This document shows, piece after piece, positions 12,180 to 24,701 of a DNA stretch of 64,000 nt. A program made the translations under genes and the position numbers. Positions within the stretch are counted from its first letter, which is position 1. The number at the start of each line of letters is the position of its first letter. Source of the DNA: Ottelia alismoides (taxonomy: Eukaryota > Streptophyta > Magnoliopsida > Alismatales > Hydrocharitaceae). The notes beneath the pieces are model-generated. The model did not search any database. It was not told the origin of the DNA and saw nothing but the letters and a program-made list of their open reading frames with translations. The stretch lies in contig JAZKJV010003278.1 in assembly GCA_037367405.1 (NCBI GenBank), positions 434,001 through 498,000 on the forward strand. Reading direction: 5' to 3'.

Positions 12180-13784
12180 ATCCCCTAAACTTTACCTTTG
12201 CTAGTCCCTTAGCAAACACTTATTCTATAAATAAATGCCGGGAAAAAGAAAAAGAAAAAGGGAAAATAAAAGAACTTCGAGCATGCTTGTTTCTTTAAAT
12301 CGAAACTCACTTCACCCAATATTTAGAACATAGATTAGTCCTTCGGATTAATAGTGTGTCGGGTGTCTATTATCATTAGGATTTATGCCTCGACAGCACT
12401 CAAGTTCCACAAATTCTTATCCAGGTTCACCTCAACAATCAGCTCAGATCCACCCATCCATGACGCAAACTTTTGGGCTTTGAAAGCAACTTGTACTGTG
12501 TGTGAAGGGTGCTAGATCTTGCTGCTTATAGAAGCGAAGAAACCGCCAATCCCAGTTATACACTCCCATTAGTCCCTCATCCAGCTACTCGGTCCTCGAG
12601 GAGGGAGGTGTTTCCTTCTAAGGTCAGGTTGTGATTTGTCCACAATCAAGTAGAGATATAAATAAGAAGAATTAGAAGAGAACTGGAGTTTGATCAGTGT
12701 AGTCGCATCTCCTTGTGAGGTCTGGCCAATTTAGTCAAGTCTCCACCAAGATAATGCAGGCTTTCTGAAGCTTGGACCATTGTGGTCAAATTTGTATTTG
12801 ATATATGGCTTCTTTTTGGTAGAAAGTTATTGTTGCACTGCATAGATCTTTTTGTGCACCGATGGATATAACATATTTTCTTTCCGTCCATTTTTTGGGG
12901 TCTTGGAAAAAAATTGTGCCAGCAGATCCCTCCCTCATCCGAAGCTTTATTTCAACCCTAATATCTCCCATCTTTAGATGTCAGTGCCACTAGACAGGGA
13001 TGGAAACACACCACCGAAATGGAATGCCTTTCGCAACCCCATCCATGTTGAGCTAAGTTGAGAGTGCATGAGTTCAAAATTGATTCAAATGGAGAAGAGT
13101 TAAATGAATGACACCAGGTGTCCTACTTAGGCAAATTCAAGTTGAATTCCGAACACGGCCTCATGGAACCCAAAGAATTAAGTCAAAAAGACCTGAAGAG
13201 TCTTAATTACAGTTCCTAATAGAGTCCCTTTAGAATAAAGTGGATTAAGGCCTAAACCAAACTCCATCTCTCGGACTTAGATCCATTCGGTTCAAGAATC
13301 GAACTTGTTCTTAAAAGTACGAATGAATGCAACAATTTTTTTATGAGGTAGATTTTTTGCTTAAATGTTTTATGTGATTTTTAAAGACTTTTACATTTTT
13401 TATCAAGTTTTTAAAACTTTTTATTTTTTATGACCTTTTTGAAAGAGTTAGTGGATTAATTCGATTTACACAAATTTTACATGAATTTTGTACATTTTTT
13501 ACAAAGGATTTTATACATCTTTTATATACACAAAATTATACAGATTTTATATAAATTTTTACAAGAATTTTCCAAGTTTTGAATAATTAAGTATTTTATC
13601 CAAGTATTTTACAACATGTTTTATATACAATTTTTAAGATATATATTTTTAAAGTCATATTTATGGTTTTCTTTTGATTTTTAAAAACCCAAATTATATA
13701 CACTCATACTTTAAGAGAGTCATATTTTTAATAATATAATAACGTACAAGCTATGACTTCTAAAGTGTATATATATATGACACT
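12180..13784 (-). other. 3' non-coding region of the outer Athila, LTR-proximal part
   Basis: Next to the 3' LTR is a purine-rich tract on the minus strand (AAAGTTTAGGGGA), the likely polypurine tract. Beyond it the sequence has no domain-bearing frame but aligns in phrases with 18798-20800 of the nested element, for example the CCTCGAGGAGxGAGGTxTTxCCTTCTAAG phrase near 12592 and 19203. Shared landmarks in the same order show this is a standard part of the family. Athila elements often carry an extra frame in this interval; none is legible here. Confidence 0.6.
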
Positions 13785-14283
13785 CCCCTATACTTAGCAT
13801 GAACTATGTCCTCATAGTGACTAAAGAAGCGGCAAAGGAAGATTTTACTCTGGCTAAATATAAATTGGTGAAAAGAATTCAATAGTACAACGTCTCAAAA
13901 GAATAACGAATAAACGAATAGAAGTCAATCATCCCCTCTATACTAAGGATCGAATAATCCTAAGGACAGTAGACTCAAAAATAAAGATGATCGAGGTCAA
14001 GAGAATCTACACAATCAACGACTCGGCTTGCCCCCCCATACTTAGAGTAAAATATCCCTAAGTATAGATAAGAATATCAATAGTTGAGGGACAAGCGAGA
14101 GAGCAAACGATACAAAAACCAAAAACAAACAAAAGTCAACATGAGCGATACTACCCTCCCTATACTTAGGGTAAAGCGCACCCTAAGTATAAGAAACAAC
14201 ATGGGTAATAAAACAGAATGATGTGAACAACATAGTGTCTACATCCCCCCTATGTTTAGGATAAAAAACATCCTAAGTATAGA
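13785..14283. repeat. Series of five hairpin-forming motifs (outer Athila)
   Basis: Five copies of a CCCCTATACTTAGGRT ... AYCCTAAGTATAG module occur near 13785, 13938, 14034, 14156 and 14248, about 90-150 bp apart. The best copy (14161-14191) has 12-bp perfect arms, TATACTTAGGGT and ACCCTAAGTATA, around a 7-base loop. The copy at 14251-14281 has the same arms with two mismatches. The first copy has lost its second arm. The nested element has a matching series at 20811-21410. Confidence 0.8.
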
Positions 14284-14399
14284 AAAAATCTTATGCGAAA
14301 TCTAGGGATGTAAGACAAACAGAAGAAAGAAAGAATAAAATCAAAAATATGTACAAAGTGATCGTAAAAATTAGGTATGAGATGTAGAGTGTAAAGCAT
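14284..14399 (-). other. Spacer between the hairpin series and integrase
   Basis: A-rich non-coding sequence after the last hairpin. I see no gene or repeat in it. Confidence 0.4.
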
Positions 14400-14874
14400 G
14401 AAGAACACATCTCAAATAAAATGAATAGGGGCAACCTCAATGGTTGGCGGTTCATGATCAAGAAAGGGTTTCAAATGCTGACCATTGACTCGGAAGTTGT
14501 ATTCAGAAGATAATTCAGATATATCGATGATACCATTGTCCTACACCTTTCGCACAATATACATGCCTTTCCATTTGCTCTGAAGTTTCCCTCGAAATAG
14601 TTTCAGTCTCACATCGAATAGCCAAACTTTCTGATCGGGCTCGAACTACTTATGGCTGATGTGAGCATCATTCCACTCTTTCATCTGCTTCTTATAGTGA
14701 AGGCTACTCGTGAAAGCTTCATCTCGTAATTCCTCCAAGGTTGCCAATTCTATTTTCCCTTGATCTCTTGCATCATCTAGTCCAAAAATCACCTCTTTCA
14801 CTGCCCACCATGAATTGTGCTTGATTTTCTACCGGTAAGTGGCATGGCTTTCCATAAACAAGTTGAAAGTGAGA
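14400..14874 (-). pseudogene. Athila integrase C-terminal part (outer element)
   Basis: The minus strand reads FQLVYGKPCHLPVE next to the insertion point, then a decayed middle, then WNDAHISHKQFEPDQKVWLF and LKLFRGKLQSKWKG, ending IVRKV. These match the end of Athila integrase: YRLVYGKACHLPVE, then the KxFxPGQKVLL and LFPGKLxSRWxGP motifs after the catalytic core. Stops are present. The catalytic core is 13.6 kb away at 28484-28980 because the nested element sits between. Removing that element and one duplicated target copy brings the two coding parts into the same frame in the expected order. Confidence 0.88.
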
Positions 14875-14879
14875 TATTT

Positions 14880-17800
14880 TGATGAACAAGATTTTTCCGA
14901 AGTCATGTCGATCCATAAGGCGGATCAACAGTCATCGAAGCGACGTCATACAGAATCCTAATTAATCAACAATTAACCCATACATATATATAGCAATGTA
15001 AACAAATATGTGGATTTAAAATTTATTTTATTTAACTCTACAAAATATGTGTATAGTGCAAGTAGTGTAGAGTGTCAAACTCAGGGAGCAAACTAGAGAT
15101 ATTGTGCAAGTGAAGTGCAAAAATGTGATTGTGTAATTCTTTTCCTATTTTTCATTTTGTGTGTTTTTTATTTTTTATTTTGTTATTTTTATTTTTTATA
15201 TTTTTGTATTTTGCTTTTAATTTTATAATTTTTTAATATTTATAGATTTTTGATATATATAAGATATACAATAATATATAGGGCTATATATACAATAGAG
15301 GATAATAAGGAAATAAAAATAAATAAATAAAACGGAAAATTGCATAAATAAATATTTTTGGATTTTGTTAATTTTTTACTATTTTTACGATTTTTTAAAT
15401 AATTTTAGTAATTTTATATATTTCTAAAGTCAAAAAACCGTAAAACAATGATAAAATATTAAGAAAAAATGAAATGGAGACAAAATGTACCAAACAGTCT
15501 CAAATTTCTCCAAATTAATTTTAATATAAAGATAATAATATAGAGAAAAACTTAAGATAGACAAATATATTTTTTTTGAATTGTTAGGAATTTTATAATT
15601 TTTTATAAATGGTTTTGGTGTTTTTCAATTTTTAAGAGGTTTCTTTATCTATTTTTAATGATTTTTGGTCTGAAGGATAAAAATACATAAATAAACAAAA
15701 TACATTTTTTAGGAATTTTTCAAAACTTTTTTATAATTTTTGGTATTTTATAAGCTAAACAAGGAATAAAAATGTTATAAATGATGTTTAATTAATAATG
15801 AAAATGCCTAAAAATGGAATCGAAAAACATAGCGTGGAACTATAATCCTATTTTTAGGTTTTTTTCAAGCATAAATGATATTTTAAATAAATGGGACAAA
15901 TACATAAAAATTGCTAAACCGGTAGGGGCATAATTGTAAATAAATTAAAGCATAGGGGCTTGGTTGCAATTTCTATAAAATTACAACGTGCATAAAATTT
16001 TTTTAACCAAATTGAAATGCATAAAGCCCCAATGGCACGTTTGCAAAATGCCTACCTCAAGTGAGGTGAGCAGGTGTGGACCTATGTGCAAATAATAAAA
16101 AGTCCGGCGTATGTTTCATAAATATTACACAAATATTATAACGATCGATGAAAGTTTGTAAACTAATTATTAAATTACAAAAATTTCTTGGTTAAAGTCA
16201 CAAAATACCCAGTCCAAGGCGGAAACGGACGGTCCAGATCTCCTCACTAATGCCTTGTGCCACGCTCCTACGCCACGATGACGATTCGCAGCGAACGTCT
16301 AAGATTAGATCTCAGATCAAGATCTAATGGTGCAGGATTGGTGTGATCGAACGGATAATGTACAACCTAGAGCCGACCCTCGATCGGACTACCGGTAGAA
16401 TGCTTGGAAGAATAGGGAAGAACTATCGTTCTTCCAAGCTTCAATCGGCTATGGGGCGTGCCTTCGACTTCCGGTTGCTATGCTAAGAGGCCCAAAAGCC
16501 TCGTCTTCTTCCCCTACAGTTGTAGACCTACACAAAATGGGTGGAGACCTCGCTAATAGCTCGGATGAAGCCTCAAACCTGAAGGTTGTTTTCTATCCTT
16601 GAAGGATCCTGCAAATTAGTCCTTTCATGTTGTTTCCTACAGGAGGTGGATTAGCACAAAACTGTGGAGCTCCTGGACATGGAATGGAGCGGGAACGTTG
16701 GTGTGACAGCGTCTCTTACAAGGGGGAGGAGGTGGAACATTCTTGGCCCGATCCAGTGAGGCTCAGGTAGATGGAGATGTGTGGGGGTGAAGACGCAATG
16801 TGGGGAAACGAAATGATGGTGAGTAGTGGGTCGATAACAGGTCAAAGACAATAGGGTGAATCTGCTCTGGAAAACTTCGAACGACAATATTAAACAAAAA
16901 CTAGCAACTAAAAGGCAAAATAAAAAGCATAAATTAAACCTAATGAATAAATAATTCTACACAGACAAGGAAATGGACCTCAGTGGTCAGCAGTAATGAA
17001 GCCAAGACCACACACCGGTGAGGCGGCAGAGATGGTGTAACACCGCCTTGGCCTTTGCTTGGCCTCTCTACAGTTGGCTGGAGGAGAGCTGAAACCTTCT
17101 CCGGTCCTGAGCACAATAGAGAGGGGCCAAATCTATGGTAAAGGGGATTCAAATATTGAGAAGAAAGTTGGAGATGGTTTAGCTACAACGTGACCGAGAT
17201 GCTCCAAAGAACGAGGTGCAACAGATGAGTAAGTGATCCTTGGCCCAAGGAAAGATGTGCGCATGTAATAGCAAGGATCGAGGATCAAAAGAGCAGAAGG
17301 AATCAAACCCAAAAGAGCAGAAGGATCAAGACGGATTAAAATACAGGTCTGACAAGCCTAGGACCTCAGTCAGAGAGTTGATCGAGGTCAACAAATGGGT
17401 GAACCTGGTTGGTCCACGTGGACCAACCAGAAAAAACCTGACCAGAAATTATTTGTAAATTCTAAAATAAATAGTAATGATTTATTATTTTTAAATTATA
17501 AAATGAAAGTTGTTTGTTATTTTCAGTAGAATTTTATTATTATTATTTTTATTATTATTATTTATTTAAAATTTTTATTTACAAGTTACTTTTTATGGGT
17601 TAATTATAGGTATATTTATGTATGGTTTAGAGTATTTTATTTTTATTTTGTATTTTTTTAATTTTATTATTTTATTCTATTATTTTTATGTATTTATAAC
17701 TTATTTTTAGATATATAAATATATTTTTATTATATTTTTCTGATGTATTATTTATAGTTAGATAAATAGATATATTTATTGTATAGGTATAGTTATTGGT

Positions 17801-18578
17801 ATTTCGTCTATATATTTTATATAGATATTTTATTTTAATGTCTTATTTATGGTTTTATTTTAGTTTTAATATGTACATATACTATATATAATATTTAGAA
17901 AATAATAAAAATATTAAATAATAAATAAAATGAATATTTTATGCAAGTATATTGTGCAATAGGGGGTTAAAACCTAACTTTCACATCTTAACTCCAAAAA
18001 ATATGAAACCACCTTCATTAAATAGCTTATTAAAAGTTATATACAATTAAAGGTGATTTTATTAATTTTGATTTTTTAGTTGAGAGATATGGATATGGGA
18101 TGTTGGGATGTTGGAATCCTATTCAGAGTATAATTTGTACACTATATATTATTTTTGTATGAAATCAATTTTGTATTTTTCTATACATTATTACCTACAA
18201 CTTTCATGATTAAAGTTTCTGTATTTGGGGTATAAAAATGGAAAGTAAAATGGGTCCCAAAAATAAGTTATTGGTGAATTAATAAATGGGATGTTTATTG
18301 TATTATTGGTCCTTATCTCCCCTACTTTATTCCTTATCGACATAGTCATCAAGATGCCTACGTCTTGGGGTTTAGGGTCATAAAATACCTTTAGTATTTT
18401 TTCTTTTTCTTTTATTTTTTTTATTTTATAATTTTAGCATTAAAAATAGTATTTTATGCAGTGTTTATACAACAAAGTATGAATGTTTACTTGTGTGAAT
18501 TAAGGGTATTTACATGCATTAGCTAGGGTTTTTAAGGCCAAAATGATAGAATAAAGGTGATAAAATGGAGATTCATCA
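14880..18578 (-). repeat. 3' LTR of the nested element (3.7 kb)
   Basis: Aligns with 24702-28483 throughout, for example the AGTGTAGAGTGTCRAACTCAGG phrase near 15065 and 24893 and the CAATxGGGCATG-type blocks near 16440 and 26320. The boundary with the internal region is blurred by a 219-bp tandem duplication, so a second candidate end lies at 18797. Confidence 0.88.
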
Positions 18579-18832
18579 ACCCCTATATTTGCTTTCGTTA
18601 GTCCCTAGCAAACACCTTTACCTTTTTCTTTTATTTTCTTTATTTTATAATTTTAGCATTAAAAATAGTATTTTATGCAGTGTTTATACAACAAAATATG
18701 AATGTTTACTTGTGTGAATTAAGGGTATTTACATGCATTAGCTAGGGTTTTTAAGGCCAAAATGATAGAATAAAGGTGATAAAATGGAGATTCATCAACC
18801 CCTATATTTGCTTTCGTTAGTCCCTAGCAAAC
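18395..18832. repeat. 219-bp tandem duplication across the LTR/internal junction
   Basis: Two near-identical copies (about 18395-18613 and 18614-18832) each hold the AT-rich LTR end, the terminal TTCATCA (18578 and 18797), the purine tract and about 35 bp of internal sequence ending GTCCCTAGCAAACAC. They differ at only a few bases. Confidence 0.9.
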
Positions 18833-20800
18833 ACTTATGTAATAAGTGCATAAAATGAAAAACAAAGAAAAGAAAAAGAAATAAAGTGGATTGAATTTAA
18901 TTATCAAACTTGTCTTCACAAAATCAAAGTTTGGATCTGAAGTCGGACCTTTGGAATTTTAGTGCAGGCGAAACCTTATTGAGAACCAGATTTGAAACAC
19001 AATAGCCTTTGAGAATCCCAAAACTCTGCTCAAGTTTCCTCAATAGCCATGTCAAAATACTTCAACTCATATGCAAACCCTTATGACTATGAATCTGACT
19101 CATACAGTGCATGTGATAGTGTCTCCCCTCAACTGAAATGACAAAGAGATTGACTTCTCCAGCATGACAACCCAATGATTCCCCAATCCAACAAGTCTTT
19201 CCTCGAGGAGCGAGGTATTCCCTTCTAAGTTCCAAGTGAAAACCAGCTCAAGAGGAGGGGGTGAAGAGAAGAATGGATGGCAGCTAGTGTAGCTACCTAT
19301 CCTAGGATGCATGACCAGTGTAGTCAAGTCATACAGCTGCAGGCTCACAAGGTATAACTTTGAAGCTCAAGCTTGCTTATTGACTATACAAATATGTACA
19401 CTCTGGTAGGCATTTTATTTTCAATCAGGCATGTATATTTTTTTGGAGTTTTTTATTTTTTTTTTAAATACTATATATGGTAGCATTTACATAAGGAGTT
19501 TTTCCTCTTGAGCTAGTAGACTATCCCTCTTTTGAAACATTATTGAACCCCACACTCTCTTGTCTTTATACGTCTCTGCTATGGGACGGATCGGGGTGCA
19601 CTTCCCTCCTTAGATGAGGACAAATATTTCCACTTGTGTGCGTCTCATACTGGTAAATCCAATCCCCTTACCACTTCAACTGAGTTGAGCCAAGTGAAAG
19701 GTGCAGGTGTCCATGTTAGGTCATTATTAACAAGAGTCGTATGTGTGCTCCGAAATAATTTACTTAGGCAGTCAAGAATCCATTAAACCAAGTCTCATTA
19801 TTCTCAAAGAATTAAGTCAACTAGACCTGAAGTGCCTTAATTCCATTTCCTATAAGGTTCCTCCGATTAGGGAGATTTAAGGTCCAATCAAGCTCCAATC
19901 TTTGAATTTTATTTAGACTTGTTCAACTATCAAACCCAATACGAAAAATGTGAATGCTATCCAAATGTTACATATAATGAAGAAAAATATTGTGATGCAA
20001 TTTTCAAACTTTTGAACATTTTATGGATTTTTGAAAAAGATGATGCAAATGCAAATTTTTTGGCATTTTTTGAAAATATTTTGCAAATGTTTTTGGTATT
20101 TTTGGTTTAGCAAATGTTTTTCTGATTTTTTAAAACAAAAGATTTTGGATAAAAAAAAGGTACAAATATTTACAAGGGGATGCATCTTTTATTTAAAAGA
20201 GTTGGGTTTTTACGAATGCATAAGGGATATGTGATCCTTTTATACATATATATATACAGTTAATAAAGAATTATGTTGTTATGTATATATTCCTCAAACT
20301 TACTTGAAAATCATTTTACAAAAAAATTGAAAACTATAGTCCAAAATAATTTTTACAAATATATTTTGCACATATGTAGAAACATTTGAAAATCATTTTG
20401 CAAAAGCTTTTCAAACAGTATATATAGTTTTTTTCAAAATATTTTGCAACCTCTTTTCAAACCATTTGTAAATCATTTTTCAAACATTTTTATTTTACAT
20501 AATAAAAGAAAATTTTTTTAAAAAATATTTTTGCAAAGGTTGAAAATATTCAACAAAATGGTTTCCAAATAATTTTCGGAATATTTTTCAAAAATAGTTT
20601 CAAACTATTTTTTAAACATTTTGTAAAAAATATTTTTTACCTGATTTATTAACTAGTAAATACAAAAAGAATTTGAGGAATAATCAACATCCTTTTATTA
20701 AGTGATTTTAATGAATGTTATACTTATATTATATAATTTATTTTAGTCATATTTATTGAAAATAGGAAAGTACGAGTTATGGCTAAAGTATAAACGCGGT
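18833..20800 (-). other. 3' non-coding region of the nested element
   Basis: Counterpart of 12180-13784 in the outer element, with shared phrases. It includes a strongly AT-rich stretch (19990-20660) in which TTTTGCAAA and TTTCAAA words recur, a low-complexity drift rather than a gene. No domain is recognisable on either strand. Confidence 0.6.
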
Positions 20801-20810
20801 ATATACAACC

Positions 20811-21410
20811 CCCTATACTTAGCTTGAGCTATAGCCTCATAGATCAGAGAGAAAAGAGAAGACATAACTCGTACTGAGTATAGAAAAGCCTACAAAATAA
20901 ACGAATAAGGGAAGAAGAAATAAACGAATGAGAAGTCGACCTTCCCCCTATACTTAGGATCTAATAGTCCTATGTATTGTAGACTATACACAAGGTAGGG
21001 AGGGTCAAGGATGGCAATAAACAGATCGTACTCAAACTATCTCCCCTATACAAAGGGTAAGGTATCCCTAAGTATAGACAAGAAGAGAAGATAGTAGAGA
21101 GGATCAAAGAATGAAAGAGCTCGGGGTGCATACCCCCTATACTTAAGACAAAGTACGTCCTAAGTATACAAGATTAACAAAAAGGGGCAACACCTTCTCA
21201 ATAGAAAAAGAAAAATGAAAACAAAAAGAAGAAAAGAAGAAAAGATAGATGAAGATAGAAAAAAAGAGCATCGATAATGTAGACATCACTCTCCCTATAC
21301 TTAGGGTGAAAGAACCCTAAGTATATACAACAATAAGAGTGATGAAACAGAACAAAAAAAGAACAATCGGCTCGTCCACCCCCCATACTTAGGATAAAGT
21401 ATTTCCTAAG
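20811..21410. repeat. Series of six hairpin-forming motifs (nested element)
   Basis: Copies lie near 20811, 20944, 21042, 21131, 21292 and 21382. The copy at 21296-21325 has 12-bp perfect arms TATACTTAGGGT and ACCCTAAGTATA around a 6-base loop, the same arms as the best outer copy at 14161-14191 but a different loop. Other copies have one to three arm mismatches. The sequence between modules is mostly unrelated between the two elements. Confidence 0.8.
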
Positions 21411-21429
21411 CAAGGCGCATACGAGAGTG

Positions 21430-22740
21430 GGATGGATGAGCGATACGATGGATGAACGGACGAAAATGAATGAGGATATACAAGAGGATGGATGTACAGA
21501 GGTCAAGAAGGTAGAAAGCGAACATTCTTATGAGACCGTTGAGGAATGGATCTGACAAGGTGTAAGTCGACATCAGGATCCTCAAGTGAGACAAACCGAT
21601 CAGGGTCGACTGAGAACGTATCCTCGGTAGTCCTAGGATGAGAAGGCACAGATGGGTCAGTGGATGAAGTGTAGCTAGGTTTGGCCTTGGGTGTCTCCCA
21701 GATGTCATCAAATTGAAAAGGTTCGAACTCATCAGTGGAAGAAGTAAAGTCAAGTCCAGCCTGACAAGTCTCTCCTAGGTCAAAACCAAAAGGAATGAAC
21801 TCATCTGTAGAAGCAATCGAGCCATGTTTGTCCTCTAAAGTCTCAACCTGATCATCATTCTCATCAAAAGGCCCAAATTAATTTATGAACACGACAATAT
21901 CGAATTCGACCTTATCAATCTCATTTAAATCTGCCTTCCGCTCAAATGTATCAATTATGTAAATCCCGCAGATGTCATCAACACATCGCCAAATATCAGA
22001 AGAGGGAACTCCAAGGTCTATGCATTCTGAATCTTCCTCCATGAGGAGGAATTCTCAGGTCTCAGTAGAATCCAATATACAACAAAAATCTCTAATCATC
22101 TCATCAAGGTCATAGTCCTCGGGGTCAGCTAAGATAGGTATAGTCAAATCAGATATAGGTCTCTGGTTGGCAGTAGGTGCAATGAAGACCACATCGCTCC
22201 CTTCATAAGGACGAAAATGAATCTCTCATGATCCATAATCTATAACGACTCTCTTAGAGGCGAAAAAGGGTCATCCCAAGATGATTGGAGAGTGTTCCCC
22301 AGTGGAGGTCTCCATGGGCAGTACGACAAAATTGATGGTATACCTCATGCCCTGAATCCAAATGACAACATTTTCAAGAATGCCCTTCGATCTCTTGATA
22401 GATCCACCATCAAACTAAACGATAATTCTGGTTTTCTTGAGAGGCCCTAAATTCAGAGACTATACTATCGAGAAGGGTATGATGCTAATCGAAACACCGT
22501 CGTCAAGGAGAGTGTGATCACATGTGTAGTCTGAGATAGTGGGGGTAGCAGTGTTACCTCTCTTAGGAAATGGACAGTGGGTGATGGCGTGGGCAGTGGC
22601 CATGGTCAAGATATGATGCTCGGATCTACTCCTATGCTTTCTCTTCTTGGGTTGAGGAGTAGATAAATGGGTCATGGCCTGGTGAAGTGGGGCTTGAAAG
22701 ATCTCATGAATAGTGGCCACCACTTAGGGTTTAGTCTATA
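21430..22740 (-). pseudogene. Athila protease and acidic linker (nested element)
   Basis: On the minus strand a protease region is legible: LDDGVSISIIPFSIV near 22470, then GGSIKRSKGILENVVIWI, then TGEHSPIILG near 22290, then RVVIDYG. These match the strand-forming parts of Athila protease; the Asp-Ser-Gly has become Asp-Asp-Gly. A long acidic, serine-rich segment follows (EFIPFGFDLGE, DEFEPFQFDDIWETPKAKP, 21890-21510), as in the spacer before reverse transcriptase in the outer element. Coding then ends and the hairpin region begins, so RT to integrase are missing. In-frame stops are present. Confidence 0.7.
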
Positions 22741-23460
22741 TTTTTTTGAATTTTTAAATCTCCTCCAAACAAGGGAGGAGATCGGAATCATCATCTACAC
22801 AAGGACGACTAAGAGCAGTCTATACATTGTCGTCCTTGGGGTCAAAAGTGGGACATAGTGTGAATGTATGTGTTGTCAAAGAATCTGGCATGGGGCCCTC
22901 TCCTCGCGATTTGAATCAACAAAGTGTCCCCCGAATTTGTTATGGATTTTAAAATTTTGCTCATTTTTTGTATTTTGGGTGATTGCACGCTTTCATGATC
23001 AACCTCAAATGAATCCATATCCTCAAATAGTGGAGTGGCATTTTGGTTCTTATTTATGCAAAATAGATTGTTAATCCTTGAATTCATATGCTCCATCATT
23101 TTGATCAAGGTCTCAAGTGTGGACCATGAGAGGTGACTCCAACAGGCCAGTCTCGATTGAGTGTGAAGGTGGAAAATGTGAAGCTGGTGGTGGATAAAAA
23201 TCTGAGGTCTGAAACTGTACCTGAGACGGATATGTACAAAAGTCAGGAACAAAATCCTACTGGTAAAATGGACATGGACCGACTGGAGGGTACAAGGGAT
23301 CCGCAAAGTCTGGATAAAATGCACTCCAGTCGACCATCTCATAATAAAAGGAAAATGATCGAGAGAGCATGATGGTCAAATCAAGAGATGTGAGAAAAAG
23401 GCACAAATGCACAGTGATGATCGAGTATGCACACAAACAATCACAAACAAACTCGCACAA
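22741..23460 (-). pseudogene. Decayed gag / gag-protease linker (nested element)
   Basis: The minus-strand frame at 23342-22842 is open for 166 codons. It includes a short helical stretch LIKMMEHMNSRINN and acidic residues, resembling the coiled linker of Athila gag-pol. No intact capsid fold or zinc knuckle is readable. It lies in the right order, between leader and protease. The long open frame may be chance retention. Confidence 0.5.
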
Positions 23461-24676
23461 AATAAACCCCTCAATTCACCTACTCGACTCGATGAAGACC
23501 ATGAAAGTTCGGTCTTTTTATCTTGTCTATTTTAGAGTTAGGTGAGAATCACAAAATTTTTACAAACACTTAGGTTGGCTTTTGGGATTTGGACACTAAC
23601 CTTAGTGTGTACGTGACCAATTTAAAATGAATACAATGAGAGGATTACTCTCCCGAAGACAATGATATTCTTTTTTATTTATTTTAGGGTCAAGTAGTTT
23701 TAAACAGTCTCAATTTTATTTATTATCACTTTTTTATTTTTAATGAGAATGCATGCGCCTATAGAGGAGTCAATTTTTCTCAGCACCTAGGTGATCAAAA
23801 TCAGAGGGAGAGAGTCAGAAAATCAATGCAAGCGGCTAATCGATGATGTATGCTGAAGAGAAATGCTCACCTTGCCTCCAGCTCTCTACATGCAAGGATG
23901 CTAAGTAGAATTGAAACCTATGCTATATGCAAATTTAAGCTGTTGAAATCACCCTAGATGAGAATATACTATTAGCGTGAAGAACAACATGTTAAGTATC
24001 TAGAAGTGAGACCAAGGTCCGGTCTTCAATGTCAATCGATGCCCACCACAACAGATCCTACAGGCGCTATATACGACCTCTCTTAGCATGCGGTCTCAAA
24101 TTCAAATAAATGGCAATTAAAAATTTGACTAAGTCCAACGAGACTAAAGGTGCAGGCAATGGTGATTAGGTATTTGGCCTTAATCTATCGACAAGCAAAT
24201 CCTAATGCTAGGTCTCAATCACACAAAAAAAAAGAAAAGCAAAATTCAGAAAACAAAATAGAAAATACGATGAAGATAGCAACAAAACTGACAAGGCCCC
24301 CAAGGGAACAAACCCTCAAGCAGTGGACCTTGTGAAATGTCGTAGAGTCCTGAGAGTCCTGAATATTATAATTAATGTCTCTCTCTCACACTTTAAATTA
24401 CAAAATAAAGGAAATAAAAATGCAAGTGGCTTTGTCTTCAAAATGTCTCCAAGTCTTCCTTTGGTTCAAGGTCAGAAACCGGCTTGGCTTCACATTGGTG
24501 TACAGGCTCCTAGAAGAGCCTCCCTCGATCCGCGGTACCTCACAACAAAGTCAAAAAAGGAGAAGTGATTAGATAATTTCAACAATAATATCAAATAAGT
24601 AAGAAAATAAATAAAAGATAAAATAAGGACAGAAGAGACAAAAAAGACACAATCAAATAAAACCAATCTATGTAGA
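23461..24676 (-). other. Leader of the nested element
   Basis: About 1.2 kb between the primer-binding site and gag with no coding domain. The gag-proximal part (about 23480-23600) matches 42775-42870 in the outer element. The stretch 23875-24190 matches 41165-41480 inside MULE-A. Confidence 0.6.
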
Positions 24677-24697
24677 GTTGCTCCCTGATAACGGCTT
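24677..24697 (-). other. Primer-binding site of the nested element
   Basis: Minus strand GCCGTTATCAGGGAGCAAC, starting a few bases inside the right LTR. It is a diverged version of the Athila primer site (GCCGTTGCCGGGGAGCAA), and its position fixes the element on the minus strand. Confidence 0.7.
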
Positions 24698-24701
24698 TAT
24701 T

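Noticed and set aside
13785..14283. Hairpin series as a CRISPR array
   Set aside because: This is plant nuclear DNA; units are unequal, spacers differ in length, and the units are dyads inside a retroelement.
19990..20660. TTTTGCAAA-rich stretch as a satellite array
   Set aside because: No constant period; words recur irregularly in low-complexity AT-rich DNA.
22842..23342. 166-codon minus frame taken alone as a gene
   Set aside because: It sits between leader and protease of a retroelement and has only weak linker-like features; described as decayed gag region instead.
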